Below are positions 11,021 through 20,343 of a stretch of DNA of 31,947 nucleotides, in pieces. Within the stretch, counting starts at the first letter, position 1; every line of letters begins with the position of its first letter. The stretch is from NCBI RefSeq assembly GCF_000417875.1, contig NW_006920876.1:451699-483645 (forward strand), given 5' to 3'. Source of the stretch: Pseudozyma flocculosa PF-1 (taxonomy: Eukaryota; Basidiomycota; Ustilaginomycetes; Ustilaginales; Ustilaginaceae). The notes under the pieces were generated by a model that did no database searches, was not told the origin of the DNA, and saw only the letters and a list, made by a program, of their open reading frames with translations. The position numbers were made by a program, and so were the translations under genes.

Positions 11021-12829
11021 ATGGCACCCACGTCCAGAGCACCGGCCGCAAATGCGCCAGCGCCCGCCGTAGAGGGACAGCAGCAGCCCACCACTGACAC
11101 CGCCGCCGCCGCCGAAATCTACGACGACAAGGACGAGGCCTACTTTGGCTACTATGCCCTCCTCAGCCACCAGGCGCAGATGCTCCAGGACTCGGTGCGC
11201 ACCGCCGTCTACCATCAGGCCATCAACCACCACGCCGCACAGTGCTTCCAGGACAAGCTCGTCATGGACGTCGGCGCCGGCAACGGCATCCTCTCCTTCT
11301 TCTCAGCCCAGGCCGGCGCTCGCAAAGTGTACGCCGTCGAGGCCTCCAACATGGTAGACTATCTCCACAAGGTGCTCCGCGCCGCCGGTGGGTCAGCCGG
11401 CGGATCGGACAAGGCCAACGGGCGCAAGCAGCCGCAGCGGCGATCGCAGCAGCAGGTCGGCGGTGACAATGATGATGACGACGACGGCGACGACGACGAG
11501 CAGGACGACGAGGGCTACAGTCTCGGCGGCCCAAGCACGTCGACTTCGACGGCTGCGGCGGCAGCAGCGACAGGGTCCCGGCCGCCGCGGAACGCCTTCC
11601 TCGCCGACACCCTCGTCCCCGTCCACTCCAAGGTCGAGGACGTGACGCCGGATCACCTCGAGGGCAACCAGCAGGTCGACACCATCGTCTCCGAGTGCCT
11701 CGGCGTGCTGCTCGTCCACGAGAGGATGTGCGAGTCGTTTATCGACGCGCGCGACCGCTTCCTCAAGCCGGGCGGATCCGTCTTCCCCAGCGCAGGCACC
11801 ATCTGCCTCGCTCCGTTCGAAGACAAGGCGCTCTGGGACGATACCGCCAATAAGGCGCGGTGGTGGCGTAACAGCGTGAGCATGGTTGCTGTCGGAGGCG
11901 CAGCATGGCGAGATCCGATGCTAACCTTTGCCGTCCCCCTAATTATGACACGGCGGCCGCCCGCAACCTGACAGGACTTCTACGGCGTCGACATCACGCC
12001 CTTTGCGCCCGCCGCCTTCAAGGAGACGTTTTCCTCGCCCATTGTCGGCGTGTTCCAGCCACAGTGCCTGCTGAGCGTGTCGAGCGACTTTGTCATTGAC
12101 TTCGCCACGATCTCCAAGTCGGAGCTGCAGGACTTTACCATGCCCCTCGAGTGGACCTTTGTCCAGCCTGCCATCGTCCATGGCCTCGGAGGGTGGTTCG
12201 ACCTGCATTTCAACTCGCAGTCTTCCGCCACCGCCTCGTCTGCATCGATGTCGTCGTCGTCCTCGTCCTCGTCCAACGATGCCGCCGCCGCCGCCAGCCA
12301 CGCGGCCAACGCCTCGTCGACCACCCTCGGCCAGATCCAGCTTCCTGCCACGGATGCGGATCGCGATGGCGACGCGACGATGCAGGATCACGCGTCTTCG
12401 AAGCCAGCAACGACGGCGAGCGCACTGAGCGGGAGCGCGCCGGACTTCCAGCCCGCGTTGGAGCTGAGCTCGAGCGCGGTCGACGTCGAGACGATACGGG
12501 CAGCGGCGGCGTCTGCCTCGTCGGCCAGCAGCACGGCCGTGCCTTTGCCGCCACTGGCGACGACGACAGCCTCTGGCGGCCAGTTTATGTCGACCAGCCC
12601 GTACGCCACGCCGACCCACTGGCAGCAGGTGCGCTTCCTGTTTTCCGACCCGGTCGCCGTCAACAAGGGCCAGAAGCTGGTGGGTTCCATCCGGTGCCGG
12701 GTCAATGACTCGCGGTCCTACACCATGACGGGCCGATTCGACATTCTGCGCACCGACGGGACGGCCGACCCGCTCCTCCAGCGCAAGGGGGCGTGGAGGC
12801 TGGACCGCCAGACGTACTCCTGGTCGTAG
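11021..12829 (+). CDS. PRMT4: CARM1/PRMT4-type protein arginine methyltransferase
   Basis: Two exons (11021-11875, 11975-12829) give 569 residues; the intron has a GTGAGC donor, a GCTAAC branch-point-like string and an ACAG acceptor. The order of motifs matches CARM1: YFGYYALLSHQAQMLQDSVR, then the SAM-binding motif VMDVGAGNGILSFF with AQAGARKVYAVEAS, the double-E loop (SECLGVLLVHERM, both Glu kept), FYGVDITPF, the strand VHGLGGWFDLHF, and the THW loop (TPTHWQQVRFLFSDP). It should transfer methyl groups from S-adenosylmethionine to arginines of histones and other nuclear proteins, giving asymmetric dimethylarginine. Two insertions are unusual: about 70 residues, acidic and Gln/Ser-rich, right after the VEAS motif, and about 125 Ser/Ala-rich residues in the beta-barrel half. 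The N-terminal PH-like domain of animal CARM1 is absent. Confidence 0.88.
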
Positions 12830-13206
12830 CGGGCAGGCTAGCGCAGGCGGCGGCAACGGCGGCACCAGAGCAGCGCGCAATCAGAACAGTCGTGTGGCCA
12901 TCTCTCATTCAGAGCCGAGGTATACAGCGGGATGGCGGGACGAGGATGTCACAGAGGGAGGGCGCTTGAAGTGAGGAGGCGCCGTCGCCACTTTGGAGTG
13001 GTTCGATGAACAGGAGCGGCTGCAGGCAGCGGCACGAGGTGTTGTACAAGAAAGGGTGGTGACGATGCGAGCCTGTCGATGCATCGCAGTCCGTGCGAAA
13101 ACAGCAGGTGATCCGAGACCGACTTGAGGCGGGGGCCCGGTTGTGCGTCGCGGTCCGGCGCTAGCTTGCTGCGACCGGGCATCGGCGGCGCGCGAGGTGC
13201 AAATCA

Positions 13207-13392
13207 CTAGGCGGACTCGATGGGCGGCGCACCCGACGGTGGCGCGATGGCGGGGAGGAGGCAGGGATCCGGCATGGCTCTTGCGACGAGGCTGCCGACT
13301 TCTGCGCCCCTTGCGTATCGGCTGAGGACGATGAGGACGCCGATGAGAAAGACGAATGCGTGGAAGAAGGGATGGTTGACGGGGCAGGCCAT
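13207..13392 (-). CDS. possible small single-pass membrane protein (61 aa)
   Basis: The minus strand from the ATG at 13392 reads MACPVNHPFFHAFVFLIGVL followed by IVLSRYARGAEVG and a Pro-rich tail. A 15-residue hydrophobic segment followed by Arg-Tyr-Ala-Arg would place a membrane helix with a basic stop-transfer flank. The frame stays open upstream to an ATG at 13503, but the extra 37 residues look less protein-like, so I prefer the downstream start. The protein matches nothing I recognise. Its composition is clearly different from the low-complexity chance frames around it, which is the main support. Confidence 0.4.
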   Translation of the reverse strand: MACPVNHPFFHAFVFLIGVLIVLSRYARGAEVGSLVARAMPDPCLLPAIAPPSGAPPIESA

Positions 13393-13563
13393 CTTGTGGC
13401 GGATCAAGGGCGAGCGAGGCGGCGATGCAGAAACGACGGCGAGAGGGACGAGGTGGTCAAGGTGACCTGCCTGCTTTGCGAGCGAGGGCTGGGATGCTGT
13501 CACGGACCGGCCGTTGGATGAAGAGGTGAGAGCGAGCTGCAGCTGCGGCTGTGATGGTGGCGA

Positions 13564-13610
13564 TGGTGGTGGTAGTGGTGGTGGTGGTGGTGGTGGTGGT
13601 GGTGGTGGTG
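13564..13610. repeat. GGT trinucleotide repeat
   Basis: Nearly perfect GGT units (one GTA interruption) on the plus strand. On the minus strand it would encode poly-His, but in frames that I do not consider genes. Confidence 0.9.
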
Positions 13611-14328
13611 ATGTTGGCAGCAGGAAGCGTCAAGCGACCAGGAGAGCAGCTGTAGGCGCCCAGGTGAGGTGAGGTGGGGAGGGGGAAGGGGGTGACCCGA
13701 CGCTGGTGGTTGCCCGGAAACCACGACGACAGAAGCGGCCAGAAGCACGCACCCCACCCAGCCGCCTGCCTGCTGGCCGCTCTTTCAGGGTTCAGCTGGC
13801 TGCCTGCCTGGTTGCCTGCCCCTGCCGCCGGCTGCCGAGATCCGGGCGCTGGCTGGCGTGATTGAGGCAGGGTCGAGGCGGACCAGCGAGCTTCAGCTCG
13901 ATTTCGGTTCCGACGGGGCCAGCCAGCCAGCCAGCCAGGCGAGGCCGATCGCAAGCCAGCCGTCGGTGGCTGTGCGTCGAGCCAGGCTGCTGGCCAGCCA
14001 AGCCCCCGCCGACCGACCGACGTCAGCCGAAGCGGGCAGCTGCTGCTGCTGCTTGGCCCCGACTCCACATGCAGCCTGCCTGGCCCAACTGTAGCCTGCT
14101 GGCTGCTCACCTGCCTCTTGCCGTTCCCCTGCATCTCCTACTTCCCTCACGCACGGCCTCATTCGCAACCACCATTCCCGCCGCCCTTCATCAACCAAAG
14201 TCGATCAACCCATTCTACTCGCCGGCGCCTCTCCCGCCATACGCAACAGCGACAGCACGCTGCAAGACCGCCTTCTTGGCACCCGCTCAACCCCGTCTCG
14301 AACGCTAGCCTAGCCTACAACCCTCGCC

Positions 14329-16224
14329 ATGAACGCCGATCTACAGGCGGCCATCCAAAAGGGAAAGGGACTCAAGAGTGAGTGATGGGTCAGCGACATT
14401 GGCCACCATCGCATTTTACGGCGCCATCCACCGTCACTGACAGCTCTCCCCCTCTCTACATCTCCCTCCGTGCGTGCAGAGGCTGTGACCAATGACAGGT
14501 CAGCACCACAAGTCGACGCAGCCTCCAAGCCCAGCGGAGGCGGCGGAGGAGGAGGAGGCGGTGGTGGTGGTGGCGGTGGCGGCGGAGGGGGAGGATCGCT
14601 TGGAGGCGGCATGGGCGGTGGACCACCGGGTCTAGGCGGCCTCTTCGCCGGCGGAATGCCCAAACTCAAGCCCGCCGGAGCTCCTGCTGCTCCTAATCTC
14701 AGCCTCGGTGAGTGCTGGCCCTTTGGTCGTCCGTCAGCTGCGACGCCGAGAGCTACAGCGCTGACCCGGACATCATGACATCTCCTCTCACCTCCCCGAC
14801 AGGCAAACCTCCGAGTCGTCCAGGCGCAACGCCCTCCCGGCCCACGCCTCCGCCTCCTTCAGCCGCTGCACCGCCTCCCCCGCCGCCGCCACCGGCAGGA
14901 GGAAGACCCATGCCTNNNNNNNNNNNNNNNNNNNNNNNNNNNNNNNNNNNNNNNNNNNNNNNNNNNNNNNNNNNNNNNNNNNNNNNNNNNNNNNNNNNNN
15001 NNNNNNNNNNNNNNNNNNNNNNNNNNNNNNNNNNNNNNNNNNNNNNNNNNNNNNNNNNNNNNNNNNNNNNNNNNNNNNNNNNNNNNNNNNNNNNNNNNNN
15101 NNNNNNNNNNNNNNNNNNNNNNNNNNNNNNNNNNNNNNNNNNNNNNNNNNNNNNNNNNNNNNNNNNNNNNNNNNNNNNNNNNNNNNNNNNNNNNNNNNNN
15201 NNNNNNNNNNNNNNNNNNNNNNNNNNNNNNNNNNNNNNNNNNNNNNNNNNNNNNNNNNNNNNNNNNNNNNNNNNNNNNNNNNNNNNNNNNNNNNNNNNNN
15301 NNNNNNNNNNNNNNNNNNNNNNNNNNNNNNNNNNNNNNNNNNNNNNNNNNNNNNNNNNNNNNNNNNNNNNNNNNNNNNNNNNNNNNNNNNNNNNNNNNNN
15401 NNNNNNNNNNNNNNNNNNNNNNNNNNNNNNNNNNNNNNNNNNNNNNNNNNNNNNNNNNNNNNNNNNNNNNNNNNNNNNNNNNNNNNNNNNNNNNNNNNNN
15501 NNNNNNNNNNNNNNNNNNNNNNNNNNNNNNNNNNNNNNNNNNNNNNNNNNNNNNNNNNNNNNNNNNNNNNNNNNNNNNNNNNNNNNNNNNNNNNNNNNNN
15601 NNNNNNNNNNNNNNNNNNNNNNNNNNNNNNNNNNNNNNNNNNNNNNNNNNNNNNNNNNNNNNNNNNNNNNNNNNNNNNNNNNNNNNNNNNNNNNNNNNNN
15701 NNNNNNNNNNNNNNNNNNNNNNNNNNNNNNNNNNNNNNNNNNNNNNNNNNNNNNNNNNNNNNNNNNNNNNNNNNNNNNNNNNNNNNNNNNNNNCCTGGTC
15801 GAGCTGCCCCGCCCAGTCGTGTCCCGCCTCCTCCAGCGCCCAGTTCCCCCTCGCCCGCGGCGGTTGCAGCGCCGCCGAGCCGTGCTCCTCCTCCTCCCGT
15901 CGCTGCACCGCCCATCTCGACCAGCAGCAGCTTCTCTGGTGCTCCCAACGGAGCATCGGCCGTCAGCCGAGGTGAGTAGGCGGGCAAACCGTCGAGTGCC
16001 TTCACAGATGCAGACCGTGTCTTCGGAGACTGACTTTGGCTCTCCTGAACCTTGCCATGTCTCCAGTCCCCTCTCCGCCCCCTCACTCTGGTTCGCTGAG
16101 CTTCTCGCCGTCGTCGGCGTTCCCTCCGCCGCGCACCTTCAACGCCAGCTCGGCGTCCCAACACAGGTATCCGAGCGGTGCGAGCAAGGGTACGACCTTT
16201 GACTTCAAGAGCCTGGCCGCGTGA
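14329..16224 (+). CDS. VRP1: verprolin / WIP-family actin regulator (internal gap)
   Basis: Visible exons are 14329-14377, 14480-14707, 14803-14915, then unknown bases, 15794-15971 and 16067-16224. The start MNADLQAAIQKGKGLK plus KAVTNDRSAP from exon 2 is a WH2 actin-binding motif (L-x2-AIQ-x-G-x-x-LKK); the first intron splits it at the LKK. A poly-Gly block, GGGMGGGPPGLGGLFAGGMP and long Pro-rich segments (PPPP runs typical of profilin and SH3 ligands) follow. The end, ASKGTTFDFKSLAA, lies where WIP proteins bind WASP. Role: binds actin monomers and WASP/Las17 at cortical patches to drive Arp2/3 actin assembly in endocytosis and polar growth. Each junction uses GTGAGT donors and CAG acceptors. 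The missing middle prevents a full length being given. Confidence 0.88.
14916..15793. other. assembly gap (878 N) inside verprolin
   Basis: Unbroken N run within the Pro-rich part of the verprolin gene. Both edges encode Pro-rich sequence in the plus strand. The stated length puts the two flanking frames out of register by two bases, so either the size is an estimate or an intron is hidden inside. Confidence 0.98.
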
Positions 16225-16727
16225 GGAACGGCCTTTCGGCTGTCAGTCCAGGCAAGAAAAGCAGCGTGCGACCACCTGCTTCGGACCGGGCCCGACGTCG
16301 TGGTGAAGCGCCAATTGCGCCGCTTCTTTCGTGAGCCCGCCGGCTCGGCTCAGCGCTCGAGATGTACGAGTTCTTTTATATGCAAAAGATGCCCCCCCTG
16401 GCTGGTCACTGCTTGGAGATTTGGCGAGAGGAGTGGAAGATGTCGGTTGGGGCCGCCGGAGAAGTGTATGAGGCGAGGCGAGGCGAGGCGAGGCGAGGTT
16501 CGGGAGTCGGGGCCAGCGCGCGGTGCACGGGCTTGAGCGGGCGCGCGCGAAGAAAGGGCTCGGCCTGCTGCCAGGCCTGCAGCCCGCTGCGAGGCGCTGC
16601 GTGTTGGTCTTTTTGGGATGTAGCTGCCGCGACATCTTCGACCACCATCACGGGTTACCCTTCTCCCTCTTCACCAGCCAACTCCGCGCCACAGCACCAG
16701 CGACCATCACTTACGGAGAGCACGACC
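16225..16727. other. intergenic region, verprolin 3' end to TXNDC9 promoter
   Basis: Short interval with no supported gene. A TTTTATAT string at about 16373-16380 is a possible TATA element ~350 bases ahead of the next start codon; the final ~90 bases are C/T-rich. Confidence 0.4.
16471..16498. repeat. AGGCG pentanucleotide repeat, 5 units
   Basis: Five AGGCG units plus AGG, upstream of the TXNDC9-like gene. Confidence 0.9.
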
Positions 16728-17876
16728 ATGGACCCATCAGCAGTAGCAGCCGCCATGTCCGGGCATCCAGGCTCGATGCCCACTACCCACGAAGCGTCCA
16801 CACCCTCGCAACCTCAGGACGCATCCACGTCGACCACACGAGAAGAGGAGGAATACACAGCCTCGTTCCCGACCTATGTCCAATCGTCTTTGCACCGTCA
16901 CAACGACGACGACGGCGAGGGGGAGGGCGAGGAGGACGATGACGAGGCGTTGTTCGCCGAGCTCGAGAGGGAGGTCGAGGCGATGGACGACCAACGCAAT
17001 TACCCCGGCTCCTCGGCGGCGCAGGGCAAGACGACGGGCAAGTGGGTGGGAAGAGGTGCCGAGGATGTCGATGGGTTCCTCCGAGACGATGTCGTGGGGG
17101 ATCGGGATGAGGAGGCGGTGGGTGGGTTCGATATGGCAGAGTTTAGGGAGAGGAGGATGCTTGAGATCCGCGAAGAGTGAGTCGTCGTCGTCGTCGTCGT
17201 CGCTGCTGTGCTGCTGCGTCGCCCTGCTTTCGAGTGCACCGGGGTGGTCTACTCACCACACGTGCTTTCATTCTCATCTCTGGCCCTCCCCTTTGGCAGA
17301 CTGGCGCGGCGCAAGCAGGGCACGTCGAGCTCGTCTCAGAACTCGTCGTCGTACGCGCTGCGGGGCAAGCTGACGGAGATCAGCCACGAAAAGGAGCTGA
17401 TCCACCTCTCGGCGCAAGAGGCGCGGGTGGCCATCCACTTTTTCCACGCCTCGTTTGAGCGGTGCAAGCTGCTCGACCGGCACCTCGAAGTCGTGGCGCG
17501 CCTGCACCCGGACACGCTCTTCCTGCGCGCCAACGTGCTCAACTGCCCCTTTCTCACCGCCAAGCTCGGCATCAAGGTGCTGCCCTGCATCGTCACGTTC
17601 CGCGATGGCGTCAGCAAGGACAAGATGGTCGGGTTCGAGGAGCTCGGCAACTCGGACCGATTCACGACGGGCGCCCTCGAGTGGAGACTCGGCCAGTCCG
17701 GCATCGTCGACCCGCGACGCAACCAGAAACCCATCCTCGGCTTCGCCGAGCAGCAGAGGGAATCTGTCGGCGTCGGCGTCGTTGGCGCATCGAGCGGGAG
17801 GCGGAGGAAGGATAAAAACGGCCGCTGGATCGACGAAGGTGACGGCGACGAGGACGATTACTGGAACGACGACTAG
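16728..17876 (+). CDS. TXNDC9: TXNDC9/Plp1-type phosducin-like thioredoxin-fold protein
   Basis: Exons 16728-17176 and 17300-17876 join through a GTGAGT...CAG intron (the codon is split GA|A) to give 341 residues. The N-terminal ~150 residues are acidic and disordered (DDDGEGEGEEDDDEALFAEL). From about residue 170 the thioredoxin-like domain follows the TXNDC9 pattern: LRGKLTEISHEKELI, VAIHFFHASFERCKLLDRHL, FLRANVLNCPFLTAKLGIKVLPCIVTF, DGVSKDKMVGFEELGN, FTTGALEWRLGQSGIV. Only one cysteine lies at the active-site position (FERCKLLD), as in the family, so it is not a disulfide reductase. Family role: co-factor of the CCT chaperonin, acting in tubulin and actin folding. The last residues (DEDDYWNDD) are acidic. 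Confidence 0.9.
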
Positions 17877-18462
17877 GGATGCCGTTTCGCTCTGTGCCTA
17901 GCCAGGGCGCTGCCGTCGTCGTTCCTTCCGAGTGCAATTGACATCGCCTCGATATCCGTCGTGAAAGGCTGCCTCGGTCGGGCAAGATGCGCCGGCCCTG
18001 TCGACGTCGGAGAGCAGTGTGGCCCAGCGAACGGCCTCTTGTCCAGCCTCAGATCTTCCGATCAACCGTACGCACCACGACAGAAGGGAAAACACGACTT
18101 CCTTGGATTACAGGCCATGATCACGAGATATAAGACAAAGGACGGGGTGGCGACATGGCCGGACCGGATCGAGGATGCGTGCTAGAGCTAAAAGGGGGGG
18201 GGGGGAGGACAGCTGGGCCGGGCTGGCTTCGTTGTCTTCGTCAACATCGTCGTCGCTTCCAGGGTCGTTGGTGGGATAAAAATAGCCGCCGGACCGCTCG
18301 ACGGAGACCAGATAGAGTCGCTTGGCGTAGCTGCAGAACGTTGGGATCGGATCAGATCAGATCAGATCAGATCAGATGGGACGGTGCGGTGGTACGGTAC
18401 GGTACGGAACGGGACGGGGCGTGGTATATGCTAGGACGGTGACCGAACGGCGGGCCGAGGGC
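17877..18462. other. intergenic region between two convergent genes
   Basis: 3' flanks of the TXNDC9-like gene (plus) and the glucanase gene (minus). Contains an 11-base G run near 18196-18206 and two pentanucleotide repeats at 18351-18405. No supported gene. Confidence 0.5.
18351..18405. repeat. two adjacent pentanucleotide repeats (ATCAG x5, GGTAC x3)
   Basis: Five ATCAG units (18351-18375) followed shortly by three GGTAC units (18391-18405), within 60-110 bases of the glucanase stop codon, in its probable 3' untranslated region. Confidence 0.9.
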
Positions 18463-20343
18463 TCAGTAGTAGTCGCGGTTGCGCTCGTACTCGTCCCACT
18501 CGGCGTCGAAGTCGGACGCCTGGGCCTGTCGCGCCAGCGCGCCGAGGTTGCAGGGGTTGTTGCCGTAGGGCTTGGCGTCGAGGTCCTTTGGGATCCAGCC
18601 GTACTGCAGGCCGACCTGGTAGGACCAGTCGAGGGCCTCGTCGTTCCTCCAGCTCCACATGATCCAGCCGGCGCCCTTCTCGTAGACGTACTGCTGCGTG
18701 CGGAAGTTGCGCGCCATAAAGGCCATGTACTTGACCGAGTACGGGTAGTCGGGCCCGCGCGGGAACTTGACGGGCCCGACGGGCAGGTCGCGGTCCGAGG
18801 CGCGGTCGCCACTGGGGCCGTTGACACCGAATTCGCCCGCAATCGAGGGGTAGTACTTCTGGCTCTGGACAAAGCTGCTCTCGAGGTCGCACACCTCCTG
18901 CAGCCGGGCGATGTCCTTCTTGCGCTTCTGCTCGTCGCTGTAGACAAAGTAGGGGTGCGTGTCGAGCAGGACGCGGTGGCGGGCGCGGCCCGTCCAGAAG
19001 TTCTGCCAGTACTGGAGGCCCTGGAAGGCGTCGTGGGCGGCCAGCAGCATGTTCGAGTAGTCCTTGAAGCCGTCGGGCTTGGCCACCTTGTTGCGCGCCC
19101 ACGGGTAGTACTGGTTGAGCAGCTCCTGGACCTTGCCGTTCTGCTTGCCGTGCGGCTCGTTGACCGCCTCGATGGCCGTCACGGTGCCGGCGTAGTCGGG
19201 CTGCGTAAACTCGGTGACGAGCCGGTTAAAGGCGTACTGGGTCTGGGTGTAGTAGCGCGGGTTGTTGGCCCAGTTGACCGGACCCGACTTGCCCGAGTTG
19301 TCGTAGCCGTTCTGCGAGCCGGGCACCGAGTGCAGGTCGATCCACACCTTGAGGCCGTACTTCTTGGCCAGCTTGACGCCCTCCTTGAGCTTGGCGAAGC
19401 GGTTGAGCGTGAGGAAGGGCACGTTGGGGCCCTTTGCCTCGGCAAACATAAAGTAGGGCACGGGGATGCGGACGTGGTTGAGGTTGGCGTCGGCGATGGC
19501 CTTCCAGTCGGCCTCGGTCATCCACTCGTCAAAGTGCTTGGTGAGCACGTACGAGGCCCAATTGTAGTCGCTGTACAGGCCCGCCGTCCACTCGTCGATG
19601 ATGGGGTTGGGGAAGGGCGCGTTGATCGCGTGGCTGTTGAGCGAGCGCATCAGCGCGCTCGACATCCAGCCCTCGAAGAGGAGCCAGTTGCCGATGTTGA
19701 CGCCGCGCACCTTGGCGTTGTTGTAGTCGAAGCCCGAGTCCTGGGGCAGGTTCGGCATCTTGGCGGCGGCGTGGGCCTCGCAGTCAACGGCGCCGCTGCG
19801 AATGCACGAGGCCAGCTTCGCCTCGTCTCCCCAGCGCAGTGGGTCCGAGGCGTTGCGGTTGCTGTGGAACTCGAACGAAAAGTCCGGGGCGCCGCCGTGC
19901 TGGTCGCCGTTCTGATTCTTGAAGCTGAAGCTGAAGCCGAGGTTCTGCGCAGCGCCCTGGACCAGGCTCGAGGCCTTGGAGAGCGTGGGCGAGTTGCCGA
20001 CGCCGAGCATCGACGTGATGCGGTCGAGCTTGCTGATGGCCGTCTCGAGGCGGCCCTTGACGTTGTTCCAGAAGATGGACTCGTCGGTGCTCTTCTGGTC
20101 CGCGTCGACGTAGTGCAGCTCGTCGAGGTAGGTGTCGGCGACCATCGAGTTGCTGCTGAGCCGCATGGTGCGCATCCCCTCGACCTCGCGCGGGTTGCGA
20201 AGCTGCGGCGCTTCGACTTCGGGCTGGTACATTCCGGCGTAGCGCGACACGCCGCGGTACTGCCTGACGGCGGGGATGGCCTCGACGTCGGGCACCGAGA
20301 CGGCCAGCGCCAGCGCGGCGAGGCTGAGTGTGGTGAATCGCAT
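18463..20343 (-). CDS. EXG1: secreted exo-beta-1,3-glucanase, glycoside hydrolase family 5
   Basis: One exon of 626 residues. I chose the ATG at 20343 because it begins a signal peptide, MRFTTLSLAALALAVSVPDVEA; the frame upstream of it is not signal-like. The catalytic part, from about residue 210, shows VRGVNIGNWLLFEGWMSSAL, HVRIPVPYFMF, LKVWIDLHSVPGSQNGYDNSG, the acid/base Glu396 in AIEAVNEPHG, HPYFVYS, the nucleophile Glu504 in IAGEFGVN, and WIMWSWRNDEALDWSYQVGL, as in the Exg1 group (GH5 subfamily 9). It should split glucose from the non-reducing ends of beta-1,3-glucan during cell-wall remodelling. About 190 residues lie between the signal peptide and the catalytic domain, with a low-complexity FSFSFKNQNGDQHGGAPD segment; Exg1 proteins usually have a shorter leader. 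One N-glycosylation sequon (NAS) is visible there. Confidence 0.92.
   Translation of the reverse strand: MRFTTLSLAALALAVSVPDVEAIPAVRQYRGVSRYAGMYQPEVEAPQLRNPREVEGMRTMRLSSNSMVADTYLDELHYVDADQKSTDESIFWNNVKGRLETAISKLDRITSMLGVGNSPTLSKASSLVQGAAQNLGFSFSFKNQNGDQHGGAPDFSFEFHSNRNASDPLRWGDEAKLASCIRSGAVDCEAHAAAKMPNLPQDSGFDYNNAKVRGVNIGNWLLFEGWMSSALMRSLNSHAINAPFPNPIIDEWTAGLYSDYNWASYVLTKHFDEWMTEADWKAIADANLNHVRIPVPYFMFAEAKGPNVPFLTLNRFAKLKEGVKLAKKYGLKVWIDLHSVPGSQNGYDNSGKSGPVNWANNPRYYTQTQYAFNRLVTEFTQPDYAGTVTAIEAVNEPHGKQNGKVQELLNQYYPWARNKVAKPDGFKDYSNMLLAAHDAFQGLQYWQNFWTGRARHRVLLDTHPYFVYSDEQKRKKDIARLQEVCDLESSFVQSQKYYPSIAGEFGVNGPSGDRASDRDLPVGPVKFPRGPDYPYSVKYMAFMARNFRTQQYVYEKGAGWIMWSWRNDEALDWSYQVGLQYGWIPKDLDAKPYGNNPCNLGALARQAQASDFDAEWDEYERNRDYY

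Larger units (their letters stand above)
12830..14328. other. intergenic region around a small candidate gene
   Basis: Between PRMT4 and verprolin. Apart from the small candidate gene at 13207-13392 (minus) and a GGT repeat at 13564-13610, open frames here are low complexity (poly-His, Arg/Pro/Ser) and not supportable. Bases 14100-14328 are C/T-rich and probably form the verprolin promoter and leader. Confidence 0.45.

Noticed and set aside
13500..13757. Poly-His protein on the minus strand
   Set aside because: Produced by the GGT repeat; flanking residues show no protein-like pattern.
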